From positions 277,682 to 341,681 of the forward strand of contig LGYU01000008.1 of NCBI GenBank assembly GCA_001302245.1: a stretch of DNA of 64,000 bases, read 5' to 3'. This document shows, one piece after another, positions 36,477 through 45,887 of this stretch. Each line of letters begins with the position of its first letter. Position 1 is the stretch's first letter. A program made the position numbers and the translations under genes. This stretch comes from Chitinophagaceae bacterium PMP191F. Its GTDB lineage: Bacteria > Bacteroidota > Bacteroidia > Chitinophagales > Chitinophagaceae. The notes beneath the pieces are model-generated. The model was not told the DNA's origin and did no database searches. It worked only from the letters and a program-made list of their open reading frames with translations.

Positions 36477-38039
36477 TTACACTACAGCGCCGGTGGGTTG
36501 TTTTTCAAAACTGCTTTGCTTTAGTTCCACCTTAATGTTTTTCAGCGGTGCGTGTTTCATAAAATCCTCTACTACGCCCATTACATCTTTATCAATAAAA
36601 TCTGCACGCGAACAATCAACCATTACATATGCGTTTTCAGGAACCTTTTCCAGTTTGCGTTTAATAATGGGTTTGTTCAGGAATGACACATCTTTCCTTA
36701 ACCTGAACAAATATTTGTTATCATCGTTCACAACAAATACTGCCGATTGGAAATTACTGCGCATTACAAAGAACAATCCTGCGCAACAGCCAATTAAAAT
36801 ACCTATCAGCAGATCGGTAAGCAGGATGGCTACAATTGTAATTACAAAAGGTAAAAACTGGTCCAGGCCTTTTTTAAACAGAGATTTGAAAATAGAAGGT
36901 TTAGCCAGCTTGTAACCTGTATAGATCAGGATACCTGCCAGTGCCGATAACGGTATTTTATTCAACAAGGCCGGGATAAATGCTACTGATAACAATAGCA
37001 GACAGCCGTGGATAATGGTAGACATCTTGGTACGGCCGCCTGAGTTAACGTTGGCTGATGTACGCACAATTACCGAAGTAAGCGGCAAGCCACCAATAAG
37101 ACCGGATACAATGTTACCAACACCTTGTGCTTTTAATTCGCGGTTGGTGGGTGTAACACGTTTGTAAGGATCCAGCTCATCAGATGCTTCGATGTTAAGC
37201 AATGTTTCAAGACTGGCTACAATAGCAATGGTAAAAGCTGTTGACCAGACTGCAAAATTGCTAAGATGTTTAAAATCCGGGAACGTAAAGAACTTTACAA
37301 ATTCAGCAGCTGAATCTGCTACCGGTATATTTACCAGGTGTGATTGTTTAATGGCCCATTCAGGATAAGAGACCTTTAAAACCTCGTTAATAGCAACACC
37401 TGCCAGTACCACTATCAGCGGCGAGGGGATCAGTTTAAACAATCTGCCCTTTTTTATCAGCACCTTATCCCATAGCAATTGTATCAGTATTGCTACAATT
37501 CCAATTGGAATAGCAGCAGGTACCAGATGCTTCATGGCACTGAAAAAACCTGAGAAGGTATTTTCTCCATCGCCCTGTACAAAAGTTTCATCCCCCTGGT
37601 AATCCTTATCGTATCCTACCAGGTGCGGAAACTGTTTCAATATCAGTATCAGGCCAATGGCAGCCAGCATACCTTTAATAACACTGGAAGGAATATAGTC
37701 GCCCAGAATGCCGGCTTTCACATAGCCCAGTATCACCTGTATAACACCGCCAATAACAACGGCTACCAGGAATGCTTCAAAGATCTGAAGCCTTCCAATG
37801 GCCACTACCACAATGGCTGTCAGACCTGCTGCTGGACCACTCACACTCAACTGCGAGCCACTGAGTGTGCCAATAACGATACCACCTACAATACCTCCGA
37901 TAAGACCGGAAAATAAAGGTGCTCCTGAACCCAGTGCAATACCCAGGCACAGGGGAAGTGCAACAAGAAAAACCACAACGGCGGCTGGTATATCTGCCCC
38001 CAATGAACCTAAATAATTATTTTTTGCTTTGTTAGCCAT
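36477..38039 (-). CDS. SulP-family anion transporter
   Basis: A 520-residue inner-membrane transporter with about 12-14 helices. The SulP signature region (GLIGGIVGGIVIGTLSGSQLSVSGPAAGL) is near the N-terminus, and a STAS domain lies at about residues 440-510 (AYVMVDCSRADFIDKDVMGV). SulP proteins carry sulfate, bicarbonate or dicarboxylates. The adjacent carbonic anhydrase genes argue for bicarbonate, as with BicA, but this is inference. The ATG at 38039 gives a cytosolic MANKAKNN start. Confidence 0.92.
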   Translation of the reverse strand: MANKAKNNYLGSLGADIPAAVVVFLVALPLCLGIALGSGAPLFSGLIGGIVGGIVIGTLSGSQLSVSGPAAGLTAIVVVAIGRLQIFEAFLVAVVIGGVIQVILGYVKAGILGDYIPSSVIKGMLAAIGLILILKQFPHLVGYDKDYQGDETFVQGDGENTFSGFFSAMKHLVPAAIPIGIVAILIQLLWDKVLIKKGRLFKLIPSPLIVVLAGVAINEVLKVSYPEWAIKQSHLVNIPVADSAAEFVKFFTFPDFKHLSNFAVWSTAFTIAIVASLETLLNIEASDELDPYKRVTPTNRELKAQGVGNIVSGLIGGLPLTSVIVRTSANVNSGGRTKMSTIIHGCLLLLSVAFIPALLNKIPLSALAGILIYTGYKLAKPSIFKSLFKKGLDQFLPFVITIVAILLTDLLIGILIGCCAGLFFVMRSNFQSAVFVVNDDNKYLFRLRKDVSFLNKPIIKRKLEKVPENAYVMVDCSRADFIDKDVMGVVEDFMKHAPLKNIKVELKQSSFEKQPTGAVV

Positions 38040-38183
38040 AGTAATTTTTTGAAGAGATACAAGTCTGCGCACGGCATTGCCCAATGACACATACGTTCAT
38101 TGCGGGGTTATACCGGCATTACAGCGACGACAATATTGTTCCTTCGTTTAAAAAGGAAAAAGCAGTAAAATGAAGTGAAGTAA

Positions 38184-38561
38184 TTACAATGACCAGGCTT
38201 CGGGAGGCGGTGATAATAACTCAAAATGGACAACACTTACCTTACCGGCATTGTGAAGCTGGTGCAGGAAAATATTGTTTGTCCACAGCGGATTGATAAT
38301 GTGATGATTCTCGTGGATATATTCTTCTGTAAAAGAGAATGCGTTGGTATTGGGTGATTTTTCGTCGGGGCCAGCAGGGTTATCGGTGGATGCAGAGGCT
38401 GCATCTTGTGAGTCGGTTACCCAGGCGGAAGAGGAGAGGCTTTTATCGGAAAAACGAAAATAGTTAACACTGGTGAGAAAGAGCAGCAGCAAAATCATTC
38501 CTGTAGCGAGGAATGATTTAAAAACAGGAATTTTCTTTAATATATAATATAGTGCTCTCAT
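38184..38561 (-). CDS. Small membrane-anchored protein of unknown function
   Basis: A 125-residue protein with one N-terminal membrane helix (about residues 13-32) and an extracytoplasmic tail that starts with a Ser/Ala/Asp-rich stretch and ends HFELLSPPPEAWSL. I recognise no domain. The promoter at 38574-38581 lies between the two possible ATGs and supports the start at 38561. Confidence 0.6.
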   Translation of the reverse strand: MRALYYILKKIPVFKSFLATGMILLLLFLTSVNYFRFSDKSLSSSAWVTDSQDAASASTDNPAGPDEKSPNTNAFSFTEEYIHENHHIINPLWTNNIFLHQLHNAGKVSVVHFELLSPPPEAWSL

Positions 38562-38573
38562 GTCTCCGTGCTG

Positions 38574-38581
38574 CAAATATA
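38574..38581 (-). promoter_or_regulatory. -7 element of the small membrane protein gene
   Basis: Minus-strand TATATTTG matches TAnnTTTG, 12 bases before the ATG at 38561. Confidence 0.5.
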
Positions 38582-38817
38582 AACCCTATCGTTCAGTCAG
38601 TAACCGGTTTATGATTTTTTAACAAATAGAAGGTAAATATAGGCCAGTATAAAATGCAAACAATCAGCCAGATAGAAAAGTTTATAGAAAGATCATATGA
38701 TATGGGTCAAAACCACACTGAACAAGTGGAGTAATATCGTGCTGGCAGACAATATGCGTAAAACAGGATGTATTACATGTTTGGGGGTAATGTCTGATAC
38801 AGCAGGTAATAACTCCC

Positions 38818-39057
38818 CTAAATATCTTTTGAACTTTGTGGCAACCGGTCATATTCACCTTTCACGGCATAATAACCGAATATGGAAATGCCGATGGAAA
38901 TAGGGAAAAACACAATGATAAATACCGCCCATTGTATTTTGGTATCTATTACCGGTTTGCTGGCAATTTCAGCAGCAGCAGTTTTTATAAGGTAAAACAT
39001 TACCACAGGACCTGCAGCTACCCAGATAATGCCCAATAATCTTTTCAGTGTGTTCAT
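38818..39057 (-). CDS. Two-helix membrane protein beside the MFS transporter (DUF6814-like)
   Basis: A 79-residue inner-membrane protein with two helices (residues about 5-27 and 42-66) and a short charged tail. It starts 11 bases after the end of the MFS gene on the same strand, so the two are probably co-translated. I recall such small proteins regularly paired with MHS-type symporters in Bacteroidota. It may be a transporter subunit or stabiliser; function unknown. Confidence 0.75.
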   Translation of the reverse strand: MNTLKRLLGIIWVAAGPVVMFYLIKTAAAEIASKPVIDTKIQWAVFIIVFFPISIGISIFGYYAVKGEYDRLPQSSKDI

Positions 39058-39068
39058 ACAAATAATCT

Positions 39069-40613
39069 TTAATCGTTTACGTCAGGATCAATACGGTTGC
39101 TGATATACACAACGCCGATGAGCAAACACATGGCAGCCACAATTACAGGATACCAGAGTCCTGATAAATGATCGTTTACATAAATGGTGGTTAGTAGTGT
39201 TGCAATGAAAGGCGTTAATCCACCAAATACACCATTGCCAATATGGTAAGGCAATGACATGGATGTATAACGGATACGTGTAGGGAATAATTCAACCAGA
39301 AATGCAGCAATGGGGCCATACACCATGGTAACATACATTACCAGTACAAAGAACCAGCCCACAAACTTCCAGTAAGAAGCATTGTCCAGTTTTTTGTCTT
39401 TGTACACAATACTGGTCTTTGTTGTAGCGGTTCTGGCTGCACCTGCAAACAGGGTATCTGTTTTTAGTTGTTTGAATACTGCGCCATCAGCGTAATGAAT
39501 ATTGCTGGTAACAACACGTATAGAGTCTGACGGATTTTTATCAATGGCCTTGGTGGTCACCTGCACCAATTCTGTATTGGTGCAGGTGCGCGTTGCCGGA
39601 TCTGATAGCGTAATGAATTGTTTGAATATACTATGATAGGTAGTGATGGCCAGCAACAGACCCGCCATCATGATCCATTTGCGCCCGATCTTATCACTCC
39701 AGCCGCCAAATACAACAAAGAATGGCGTGGCAAACAGAATAGCCCACAGCAACATGGTGCGCGATTGATCAAAGTCGATCTTACATACATTTTCTATAAA
39801 TGATTGGGCATAGAATTGGCCTGTATACCATACAACACCCTGTCCCATGGTAGCACCAAACAATGCCAGCAACACCATTTTAAGATTTGCTTTATGCCCA
39901 AAGCTTTCTTTCAACGGATTAACAGCCACTTTACCTTCAGCCTTCAGTTTTGAAAACAATGGCGATTCATGCATTTTCAACCTGATGTAAATGGATACGA
40001 TCACCAGCAGAATGGATATCAGGAATGGAATGCGCCAGCCCCATGTTTCAAAACGTTGTATGGAAGTAGCGGCATCAGGAGCCAGCAGGTGGCGTGTAAT
40101 TAATATTACACCCAGTGAAAAGAACAAACCAAGTGTAGCGGTAGTTTGTATCCAGCTGGTATAATAACCGCGTCTTCCTGCTGGTGCATGTTCTGCCACA
40201 TATGTAGCTGCACCTCCGTATTCGCCACCCAATGCAAGGCCCTGCAGTAAACGTAATAATAATACAATCAGTGGTGCGGCAAATCCTATGGTTGTGTAAC
40301 CGGGTACCAATCCTATGGCAAATGTGGAACCGCCCATCAGCACCAGTGTTAACAGGAATGTATATTTTCTGCCAATCAGATCGCCCAGGCGGCCAAATAC
40401 CAATGCACCAAAAGGGCGTACAATGAAGCCTGCTGCAAATGTTGCCAGTGTAGATAACAATGCTGCTGTTGGGTTGCCTTTGGGAAAAAAGTGTGTGGCG
40501 ATGATGGGTGCAAGACTACCAAAAATATAAAAATCGTACCATTCAATCAGAGTTCCTGCGGAAGAGGCGGCAATAACTTTCCAGATGCCTTTAGGTGCAA
40601 TCGTTTGGTTCAT
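39069..40613 (-). CDS. MFS metabolite:H+ symporter (MHS family)
   Basis: A 514-residue inner-membrane transporter. The start S-S-A-G-T-L-I-E-W-Y-D-F-Y-I-F-G is diagnostic of the MHS family (ProP, ShiA, KgtP), and GRLGDLIGRK is the MFS loop 2-3 motif. Twelve helices can be traced. A soluble insert of about 80 residues (about 330-412) between two late helices is not found in ProP-like proteins. The gene is divergent from acs, so the substrate could be acetate or another carboxylate, but this is inference. Confidence 0.88.
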   Translation of the reverse strand: MNQTIAPKGIWKVIAASSAGTLIEWYDFYIFGSLAPIIATHFFPKGNPTAALLSTLATFAAGFIVRPFGALVFGRLGDLIGRKYTFLLTLVLMGGSTFAIGLVPGYTTIGFAAPLIVLLLRLLQGLALGGEYGGAATYVAEHAPAGRRGYYTSWIQTTATLGLFFSLGVILITRHLLAPDAATSIQRFETWGWRIPFLISILLVIVSIYIRLKMHESPLFSKLKAEGKVAVNPLKESFGHKANLKMVLLALFGATMGQGVVWYTGQFYAQSFIENVCKIDFDQSRTMLLWAILFATPFFVVFGGWSDKIGRKWIMMAGLLLAITTYHSIFKQFITLSDPATRTCTNTELVQVTTKAIDKNPSDSIRVVTSNIHYADGAVFKQLKTDTLFAGAARTATTKTSIVYKDKKLDNASYWKFVGWFFVLVMYVTMVYGPIAAFLVELFPTRIRYTSMSLPYHIGNGVFGGLTPFIATLLTTIYVNDHLSGLWYPVIVAAMCLLIGVVYISNRIDPDVND

Positions 40614-40785
40614 ACCGGAAATTAATTATTTGTGATAGTAACACAAAACAGCAGCGAAAGAAAATTGAAAAAAAATTTGTTGCATGAAATAGTTGCACGC
40701 TTATCCTTTTTTATCACGGCTATTAGCCTGAATGTTCGTACTTTAAAGGCCTCAATTTGTTTGTCATAAACATTGTATTACGATT

Positions 40786-42708
40786 ATGTCATATCCATAC
40801 CAAATTAAGTCCCTTGAGGAGTATAGAAAAGTCTACAAAAAAAGCATAGAAAACCCCGAAGCCTTCTGGGGCGATGTAGCTTCTCACTTTTACTGGCGTA
40901 AACATTGGAATAAAGTACTGGATTGGGAATTTAAAACTCCGTCCGTAAAATGGTTCAGTGGAGCGCACTTAAACATTACAGAAAATTGTATTGATCGTCA
41001 TCTGCCTTCAATCGGCAATAAACCGGCTATCATCTGGGAACCCAATGATCCGGAAGAGCGTCATCGTGTACTTACTTATCGTGAGTTGTATAACAAAGTA
41101 ATACAGTTTGCCAATGTGTTAAAGAACAACGGTGTACAGAAGGGCGACAGGGTTTGTATTTATATGGGTATGGTACCTGAGCTGGTAGTGGCAGTGCTGG
41201 CCTGCGCGCGTATTGGTGCCATTCACTCTGTAATATTCGGTGGTTTCAGTGCGCAGAGTATTGCTGATCGCTTGCAGGATGCACATGCTGAATTTATTGT
41301 TACCTGCGATGGCGCTTATCGTGGTAATAAGGAAATACCACTGAAAGGTGTTATTGATGATGCGCTGGTTCAATGCCCGTTTGTAAAACGTGTGATCGTA
41401 CTGACCCGTACACGTACGCCGGTGTCAATGATCAAAGGACGTGATGTGTGGTGGGAAGATGAGATCAAACAGGTGGAAACACAGGGCAACCCCGATTGTC
41501 CTGCTGAGGAAATGGATGCAGAAGACATGTTGTTTATACTGTATACATCCGGGTCTACCGGCAAACCTAAAGGTGTTGTACATACCTGCGGCGGCTATAT
41601 GGTATATGCCAACTATTCTTTTGTAAACGTTTTTCAATACCAGCCGGATGATATCTTTTTCTGTACGGCAGATATCGGCTGGATCACGGGACACAGTTAT
41701 ATTGTATACGGTCCGTTAAGTGCCGGTGCTACTTCACTGATGTTTGAGGGTGTTCCTACCTGGCCGAATGCATCACGTTTCTGGGAAATAACAGATAAGT
41801 ACAAAGTAAATATATTGTACACAGCACCAACCGCCATCCGTTCGCTGATGGGTTTTGGACTGGAGCCTGTACAAAAGCATAAGCTGACTTCTTTACGTGT
41901 ACTGGGTTCTGTAGGTGAGCCTATCAATGAGGAAGCCTGGAACTGGTATTTTGGAAATATCGGTAAAAGTAAAACACCCGTAGTGGATACATGGTGGCAA
42001 ACGGAAACCGGTGGTATTCTGATCTCGAACCTGGCAGGTGTAACACCGTCAAAAGCTTCCTGGGCAACATTGCCGTTGCCGGGCATACAGCCTGTGCTGG
42101 TAGATGAGCAGGGTAAAGAAGTAATGCCGGATGAAGAAGGCAATGCTTCAGGTAACCTTTGCATTAAATTTCCCTGGCCTGGAATGTTGCGCACTACTTA
42201 TGGCGATCATGAGCGCTGCAGGCTGAATTACTTTGCTACATACGAAAACCTGTATTTTACAGGTGATGGTGCATTGCGTGATAAAGATGGAAATTATCGC
42301 ATTACCGGTCGGGTGGATGATGTGCTGAATGTAAGCGGACACCGTATAGGTACTGCCGAAGTTGAGAATGCCATTAATATGCATGCCGGTGTGGTAGAAA
42401 GTGCTGTAGTTGGTTATCCGCATGATATCAAAGGACAAGGTATTTACGCCTTTGTTATTTGCCAGGATCATGGTGGTGATGCTGCACAGATGAAACTGAA
42501 TATTACACAAACTGTATCCAGGATCATTGGTCCTATTGCCAAGCCAGATAAGATACAACTGGTAAGTGGTTTGCCCAAAACAAGAAGTGGTAAGATCATG
42601 CGTCGTATTCTGCGCAAGATTGCAGAAGGCGAAACAGATAGCCTGGGCGATACTTCAACACTGCTTGATCCCGGTGTTGTGGAAGAGATTAAAAACGGCA
42701 GATTGTAA
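40786..42708 (+). CDS. acs: Acetyl-CoA synthetase
   Basis: A 640-residue cytosolic enzyme making acetyl-CoA from acetate, ATP and CoA through acetyl-AMP. The AMP-binding core Y-T-S-G-S-T-G-K-P-K-G-V-V-H is present at about residues 255-268, with DTWWQTETGG and the C-terminal PKTRSGKIMRR; Lys603 is the usual acetylation site that regulates the enzyme. Propionyl-CoA synthetase is a less likely alternative. A terminator follows. Confidence 0.96.
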   Translation: MSYPYQIKSLEEYRKVYKKSIENPEAFWGDVASHFYWRKHWNKVLDWEFKTPSVKWFSGAHLNITENCIDRHLPSIGNKPAIIWEPNDPEERHRVLTYRELYNKVIQFANVLKNNGVQKGDRVCIYMGMVPELVVAVLACARIGAIHSVIFGGFSAQSIADRLQDAHAEFIVTCDGAYRGNKEIPLKGVIDDALVQCPFVKRVIVLTRTRTPVSMIKGRDVWWEDEIKQVETQGNPDCPAEEMDAEDMLFILYTSGSTGKPKGVVHTCGGYMVYANYSFVNVFQYQPDDIFFCTADIGWITGHSYIVYGPLSAGATSLMFEGVPTWPNASRFWEITDKYKVNILYTAPTAIRSLMGFGLEPVQKHKLTSLRVLGSVGEPINEEAWNWYFGNIGKSKTPVVDTWWQTETGGILISNLAGVTPSKASWATLPLPGIQPVLVDEQGKEVMPDEEGNASGNLCIKFPWPGMLRTTYGDHERCRLNYFATYENLYFTGDGALRDKDGNYRITGRVDDVLNVSGHRIGTAEVENAINMHAGVVESAVVGYPHDIKGQGIYAFVICQDHGGDAAQMKLNITQTVSRIIGPIAKPDKIQLVSGLPKTRSGKIMRRILRKIAEGETDSLGDTSTLLDPGVVEEIKNGRL

Positions 42709-42732
42709 TTACCGGCATAATCATAAAAATAT

Positions 42733-42756
42733 AGCCCCGGCATGCCGGGGCTTTTT
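42733..42756 (+). terminator. Terminator of acs
   Basis: agccccgg (42733-42740) pairs with ccggggct (42745-42752) around catg, followed by TTTT. Strong GC stem 24 bases past the stop. Confidence 0.9.
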
Positions 42757-42784
42757 CATAATATGCTGTTGATTGTTATAATGG

Positions 42785-42813
42785 AAAACCCCACGGCTGG
42801 AATGTGGGGTTTT
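42785..42813. terminator. Second hairpin after acs
   Basis: aaaaccccac (42785-42794) and gtggggtttt (42804-42813) are a perfect 10-bp inverted repeat with A and T at the ends, so it could stop transcription from either side. Between here and 43080 I see no gene, promoter or RNA in the 435-base gap. Confidence 0.6.
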
Positions 42814-43079
42814 CATAGAGACGGAAACATTGACCATCTTTCCTAAAGCCAATGCTTGTATGGCTTGTTGTGTCTCACGAGGTAAGCGGTCTTGCGTACA
42901 AGACCTTATTTATTAATACGAGATTCGTGCCAATAAGGTTGGATAGACCCCGTATTTCACAATAAATGACAATGTTTATATACCATTCGCTGCCACTACG
43001 GAAAAATACCAGTGTGTAAAAGGTACTTTATACAGGAAAAACACGATGGTATACCTGCATGACAATATTGCTGTAAAAT

Positions 43080-43114
43080 GCAAAGAGGCTGTCTTGTACA
43101 GACAACCTCTTTGC
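43080..43114 (-). terminator. Terminator of the L,D-transpeptidase gene
   Basis: gcaaagagg pairs with cctctttgc and, after one mismatch, tgtct pairs with agaca. The stem lies 29 bases beyond the stop on the minus strand and is followed by ATTTTA. Confidence 0.65.
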
Positions 43115-43143
43115 GTAGCTACTTCAGAAACGTGATAATTATT

Positions 43144-43698
43144 TTATTTTTTGATGGTTACCCTGGTACCAATGGGTAACAAGGCATCCAGTTCATCCAG
43201 GTCTTCATTTTTCAATGCAATACAGCCATTGGTCCAGTTGGTAAAATCATCTACCACAATATCATCGTGCGGCCATGTACCGTGAATGGCAATGCCTCCA
43301 CCAATCTTGGCACCTTTGGGTATTGTACCGGTAGCTTTGCGCTGGTTAAACTTATCCCAGCTTTCTTTGGTGGGATAATCCAGCATCAGCATTTTATGCC
43401 ATTTTTCATGTGGTCTTTTTGAAATGATCCTGAAACTGCCTTCGGGTGTTTTGCGGTCACCTTCCACCATTTTGTCTCCCTGGTCTTTGTTACCAAATAC
43501 CACAGGGTAGGTGGCATACCAGCCTTCCTTATCGTATACCTGTAATTCGTAAGCCGTTTTGTTAATAACGATATACACATCACCTTCCAGCGTTCTGTTC
43601 TGTCTGCTCTTTTGGGTAAATCGGGTTTTGTTAACAAAAAATGAGGGTAAGATTACTACAGATAATAGTAGTGTTGCAATGACTAATCTGCGTTTCAT
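43144..43698 (-). CDS. L,D-transpeptidase (YkuD domain)
   Basis: A 184-residue exported protein. A membrane or signal helix (about residues 5-23) is followed by a YkuD domain with the motif I-H-G-T (His139) and T-N-G-C-I-A-L (Cys159). The catalytic Cys attacks tetrapeptide stems to form 3-3 crosslinks or to attach proteins to peptidoglycan. ATG 43698 gives a proper signal; a frame to 43725 adds nine unlikely residues. Monocistronic. Confidence 0.93.
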   Translation of the reverse strand: MKRRLVIATLLLSVVILPSFFVNKTRFTQKSRQNRTLEGDVYIVINKTAYELQVYDKEGWYATYPVVFGNKDQGDKMVEGDRKTPEGSFRIISKRPHEKWHKMLMLDYPTKESWDKFNQRKATGTIPKGAKIGGGIAIHGTWPHDDIVVDDFTNWTNGCIALKNEDLDELDALLPIGTRVTIKK

Positions 43699-43885
43699 GA
43701 TTACCTGTTTTTGTGTAAAGACCAACTGATAGGGTTATGGTTTAATAAAAAATGTTGTGTTAAAACAAACAGACCTTTCTTTGAACGGGAGGCCGTGAAA
43801 AATATTTTTTATGTGGAAAATTTTAACGGCTTGTTTGTTTCTGGAAAATTACAGAATGGTTTTCCCGGCAGTGGAAACAATAAAA

Positions 43886-43910
43886 AATCCCGCTGTTTAT
43901 CAGCGGGATT
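43886..43910 (-). terminator. Terminator of the beta-barrel gene
   Basis: aatcccgctg (43886-43895) and cagcgggatt (43901-43910) are a perfect 10-bp inverted repeat with a five-base loop. On the minus strand it runs into TTTTT. Strong intrinsic terminator. Confidence 0.9.
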
Positions 43911-43932
43911 CCTTGAATATCATGTTGTTTTT

Positions 43933-44754
43933 TTACCAGTTGCTGAAACGGATGCCGAAGCTGTAAGGTGTCTGATCCAGCCCCTTTTCAAACATGCTTT
44001 TGCTTGCTACAGAGCCGTACAGTTTAATATAACCCAGCGACAGTTCTCCGATATATGAGATCTTCCACGGGTTCAGATCAAAATCGTCACGGTTCTTTTT
44101 CTTACCATCTTTATCTGTAATGGTCTTTTGCCTGCTTGAATAGAGGTAGCCTGCACTGGCGCCTGCACTGAAACCAAAACTGTGTTTGCGGCGGGGTGTA
44201 AAGTTGAAGTTCAGCATTACAGGTACCGTAACGTAGTCTGCCGCCAGTTTGTTTTTTGAATAGCGGGTGGTATTGTCCATTATTACCTGTGTTGGGTTGG
44301 TGTTGAACTTAACAGGCTGGCTGTATCGATAATTGTTCAACTCTACGCCCAATCCGTATTTCAGGTTCACAACGCTTTTAATAAGGCTGAGGCGCTGCAT
44401 GAAAAGCCAGATATTGACATTGGACGATTTGCCACTGCGCAATTTAAACCAATCTTTATCTGCACCGGGCGCAAAAGCCTGTGCTTCAGCACCAGCGTAA
44501 TTAGTGTTATCGGTATAATTGGTAAAACCCAGGTCAAATATCAGCCAGTTGGTGCTTACCGCTGAGGGTTTGCGTGTGCGTTCGTAATTTCTAACCTCTC
44601 TTCTGACTTGTTGGGAAGTGTTGCTGCCTGGCTGTTTAATGATCAGCATGTTGCCAATGCGTAATGTATCTGGTTGTTTTTGTGTTGTATCGGTTTGTGC
44701 TATGCTACTCAAAGCCATACCAATGCCCACCAGGAGTATGAGTACCCGTTTCAT
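43933..44754 (-). CDS. Outer-membrane beta-barrel protein
   Basis: A 273-residue exported protein with a signal peptide ending in SIAQ (residues 1-20). The region after residue 80 consists of alternating strands (LKYGLGVELNNYRYS, YVTVPVMLNFNFTPR, GFSAGASAGYLYSS) and ends with GIRFSNW, like PorT-family barrels. Specific role unknown. It lies 28 bases after the anti-sigma-like gene, so it may belong to the sigma-factor operon and could report on or respond to envelope state. Confidence 0.83.
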   Translation of the reverse strand: MKRVLILLVGIGMALSSIAQTDTTQKQPDTLRIGNMLIIKQPGSNTSQQVRREVRNYERTRKPSAVSTNWLIFDLGFTNYTDNTNYAGAEAQAFAPGADKDWFKLRSGKSSNVNIWLFMQRLSLIKSVVNLKYGLGVELNNYRYSQPVKFNTNPTQVIMDNTTRYSKNKLAADYVTVPVMLNFNFTPRRKHSFGFSAGASAGYLYSSRQKTITDKDGKKKNRDDFDLNPWKISYIGELSLGYIKLYGSVASKSMFEKGLDQTPYSFGIRFSNW

Positions 44755-44782
44755 ATGTTCCGTTTTAATCTTGTTGTTGAAA

Positions 44783-45886
44783 TTATTTTACTGGAATTGA
44801 AAAGTTGGCAATACGAATGCCTCCTTTGTCTTCTTCTCCAGACTCTGAATTGGTGGCTTTATCAAAAGCTCGCGATACTTTACGAAACAAACCACGTAGA
44901 GAGCTTTTTTTGGTGTTAGTGGTGTTTTCTTCATCTGATCCAGGATCCACAACTACGTAAACGGGTGTGGTCTGAAGGTTGGTTGTTGGTGCCACTGCTG
45001 CTGTAACACTGGCCGGAGGTGTAATATCGCTTGGATCGATGTCAACCTTTCTGCCGGTTACACTTTGTTCTGCAACAGGTGGTATATAAGGTGTTACGTG
45101 CAAGTCGTCCGGTTTGTTACTGATCACCTGATCTTTTTGTGTATTAATATCTGTAGCAGACGGAGCGATGGTATTAACAGCTGATTTTATATTGGAAACA
45201 TCCTGTTGTGTATTGCCGGCAGCAGCAGGTTGCTGTACCGCTTCTTCTGTACCTGCATCTGTAGCAGGAGCTGTACTGGTATGAGTAGTAGTGGAGGCTG
45301 CATTATTTTGTGGTTTGGGCTGAGCTTGTTCGACCATACCGGCAACAGGGTTTTTACCCGGGTCGCTGTCATTGGTAAGGCTGTACCAGCCGTAACCACC
45401 TACAAACAATATTACGGCAGCGGCTGCTGCTACACGGAACCAGCGCATTACAATCACACGTTCGCCTTTTTCATGGCGATACAAAATGCTTTTATCAGGA
45501 AATACAATGCTGGTATCGGGAGTCAGTTTTGCCTGTTGTATCAGTTCAAAGTCATCTTTATGCTGCGGATTCCTTTGTACAAATTGTTCTACCAGGTTTT
45601 TTTCCTTGCTGCTCAGTTCATTATCGCCGTATAATACAAAATGCTCTTCGCAATTGGTATTGTTGATGGTACCGGAAGTTTCTTCCGTTTTCAGTAAGGC
45701 ACTTATGTTGCCAAAACTGATATGCTGTTCGGGTTGCATAACAGTGTCCTGCAACATTTCCATTTCTGCACGCAGATCGGGGTTCTCTTGCAGGAAGATC
45801 TCTACTGCGGCACGTTCAGCGGGCGTAAGCTCGTTGTCGATGTACAGCAGAAAAAACTCTTCGTAATTATGGCGTGTAATGTTCAT
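44783..45886 (-). CDS. Anti-sigma-like membrane protein with duplicated N-terminal module
   Basis: A 367-residue bitopic protein. Residues 1-60 and about 73-135 are two copies of one module (EEFFLLYIDNELTPAER and EEHFVLYGDNELSSKEK). A membrane helix follows at about residues 150-168 (AAAAAVILFVGGYGW), then a long Pro/Thr/Ala/Gln-rich periplasmic part and a basic tail. The layout matches transmembrane anti-sigma factors, and the gene starts one base after the ECF sigma stop. No zinc-finger HxxxCxxC is seen. Direct binding to the sigma factor is inferred from the gene pair. Confidence 0.75.
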   Translation of the reverse strand: MNITRHNYEEFFLLYIDNELTPAERAAVEIFLQENPDLRAEMEMLQDTVMQPEQHISFGNISALLKTEETSGTINNTNCEEHFVLYGDNELSSKEKNLVEQFVQRNPQHKDDFELIQQAKLTPDTSIVFPDKSILYRHEKGERVIVMRWFRVAAAAAVILFVGGYGWYSLTNDSDPGKNPVAGMVEQAQPKPQNNAASTTTHTSTAPATDAGTEEAVQQPAAAGNTQQDVSNIKSAVNTIAPSATDINTQKDQVISNKPDDLHVTPYIPPVAEQSVTGRKVDIDPSDITPPASVTAAVAPTTNLQTTPVYVVVDPGSDEENTTNTKKSSLRGLFRKVSRAFDKATNSESGEEDKGGIRIANFSIPVK

Positions 45887-45887
45887 G

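Noticed and set aside
42814..43079. RNA gene in the gap after acs
   Set aside because: No tRNA T-loop or anticodon arm, and no conserved RNA structure that I recognise; only the hairpins at the edges are clear.
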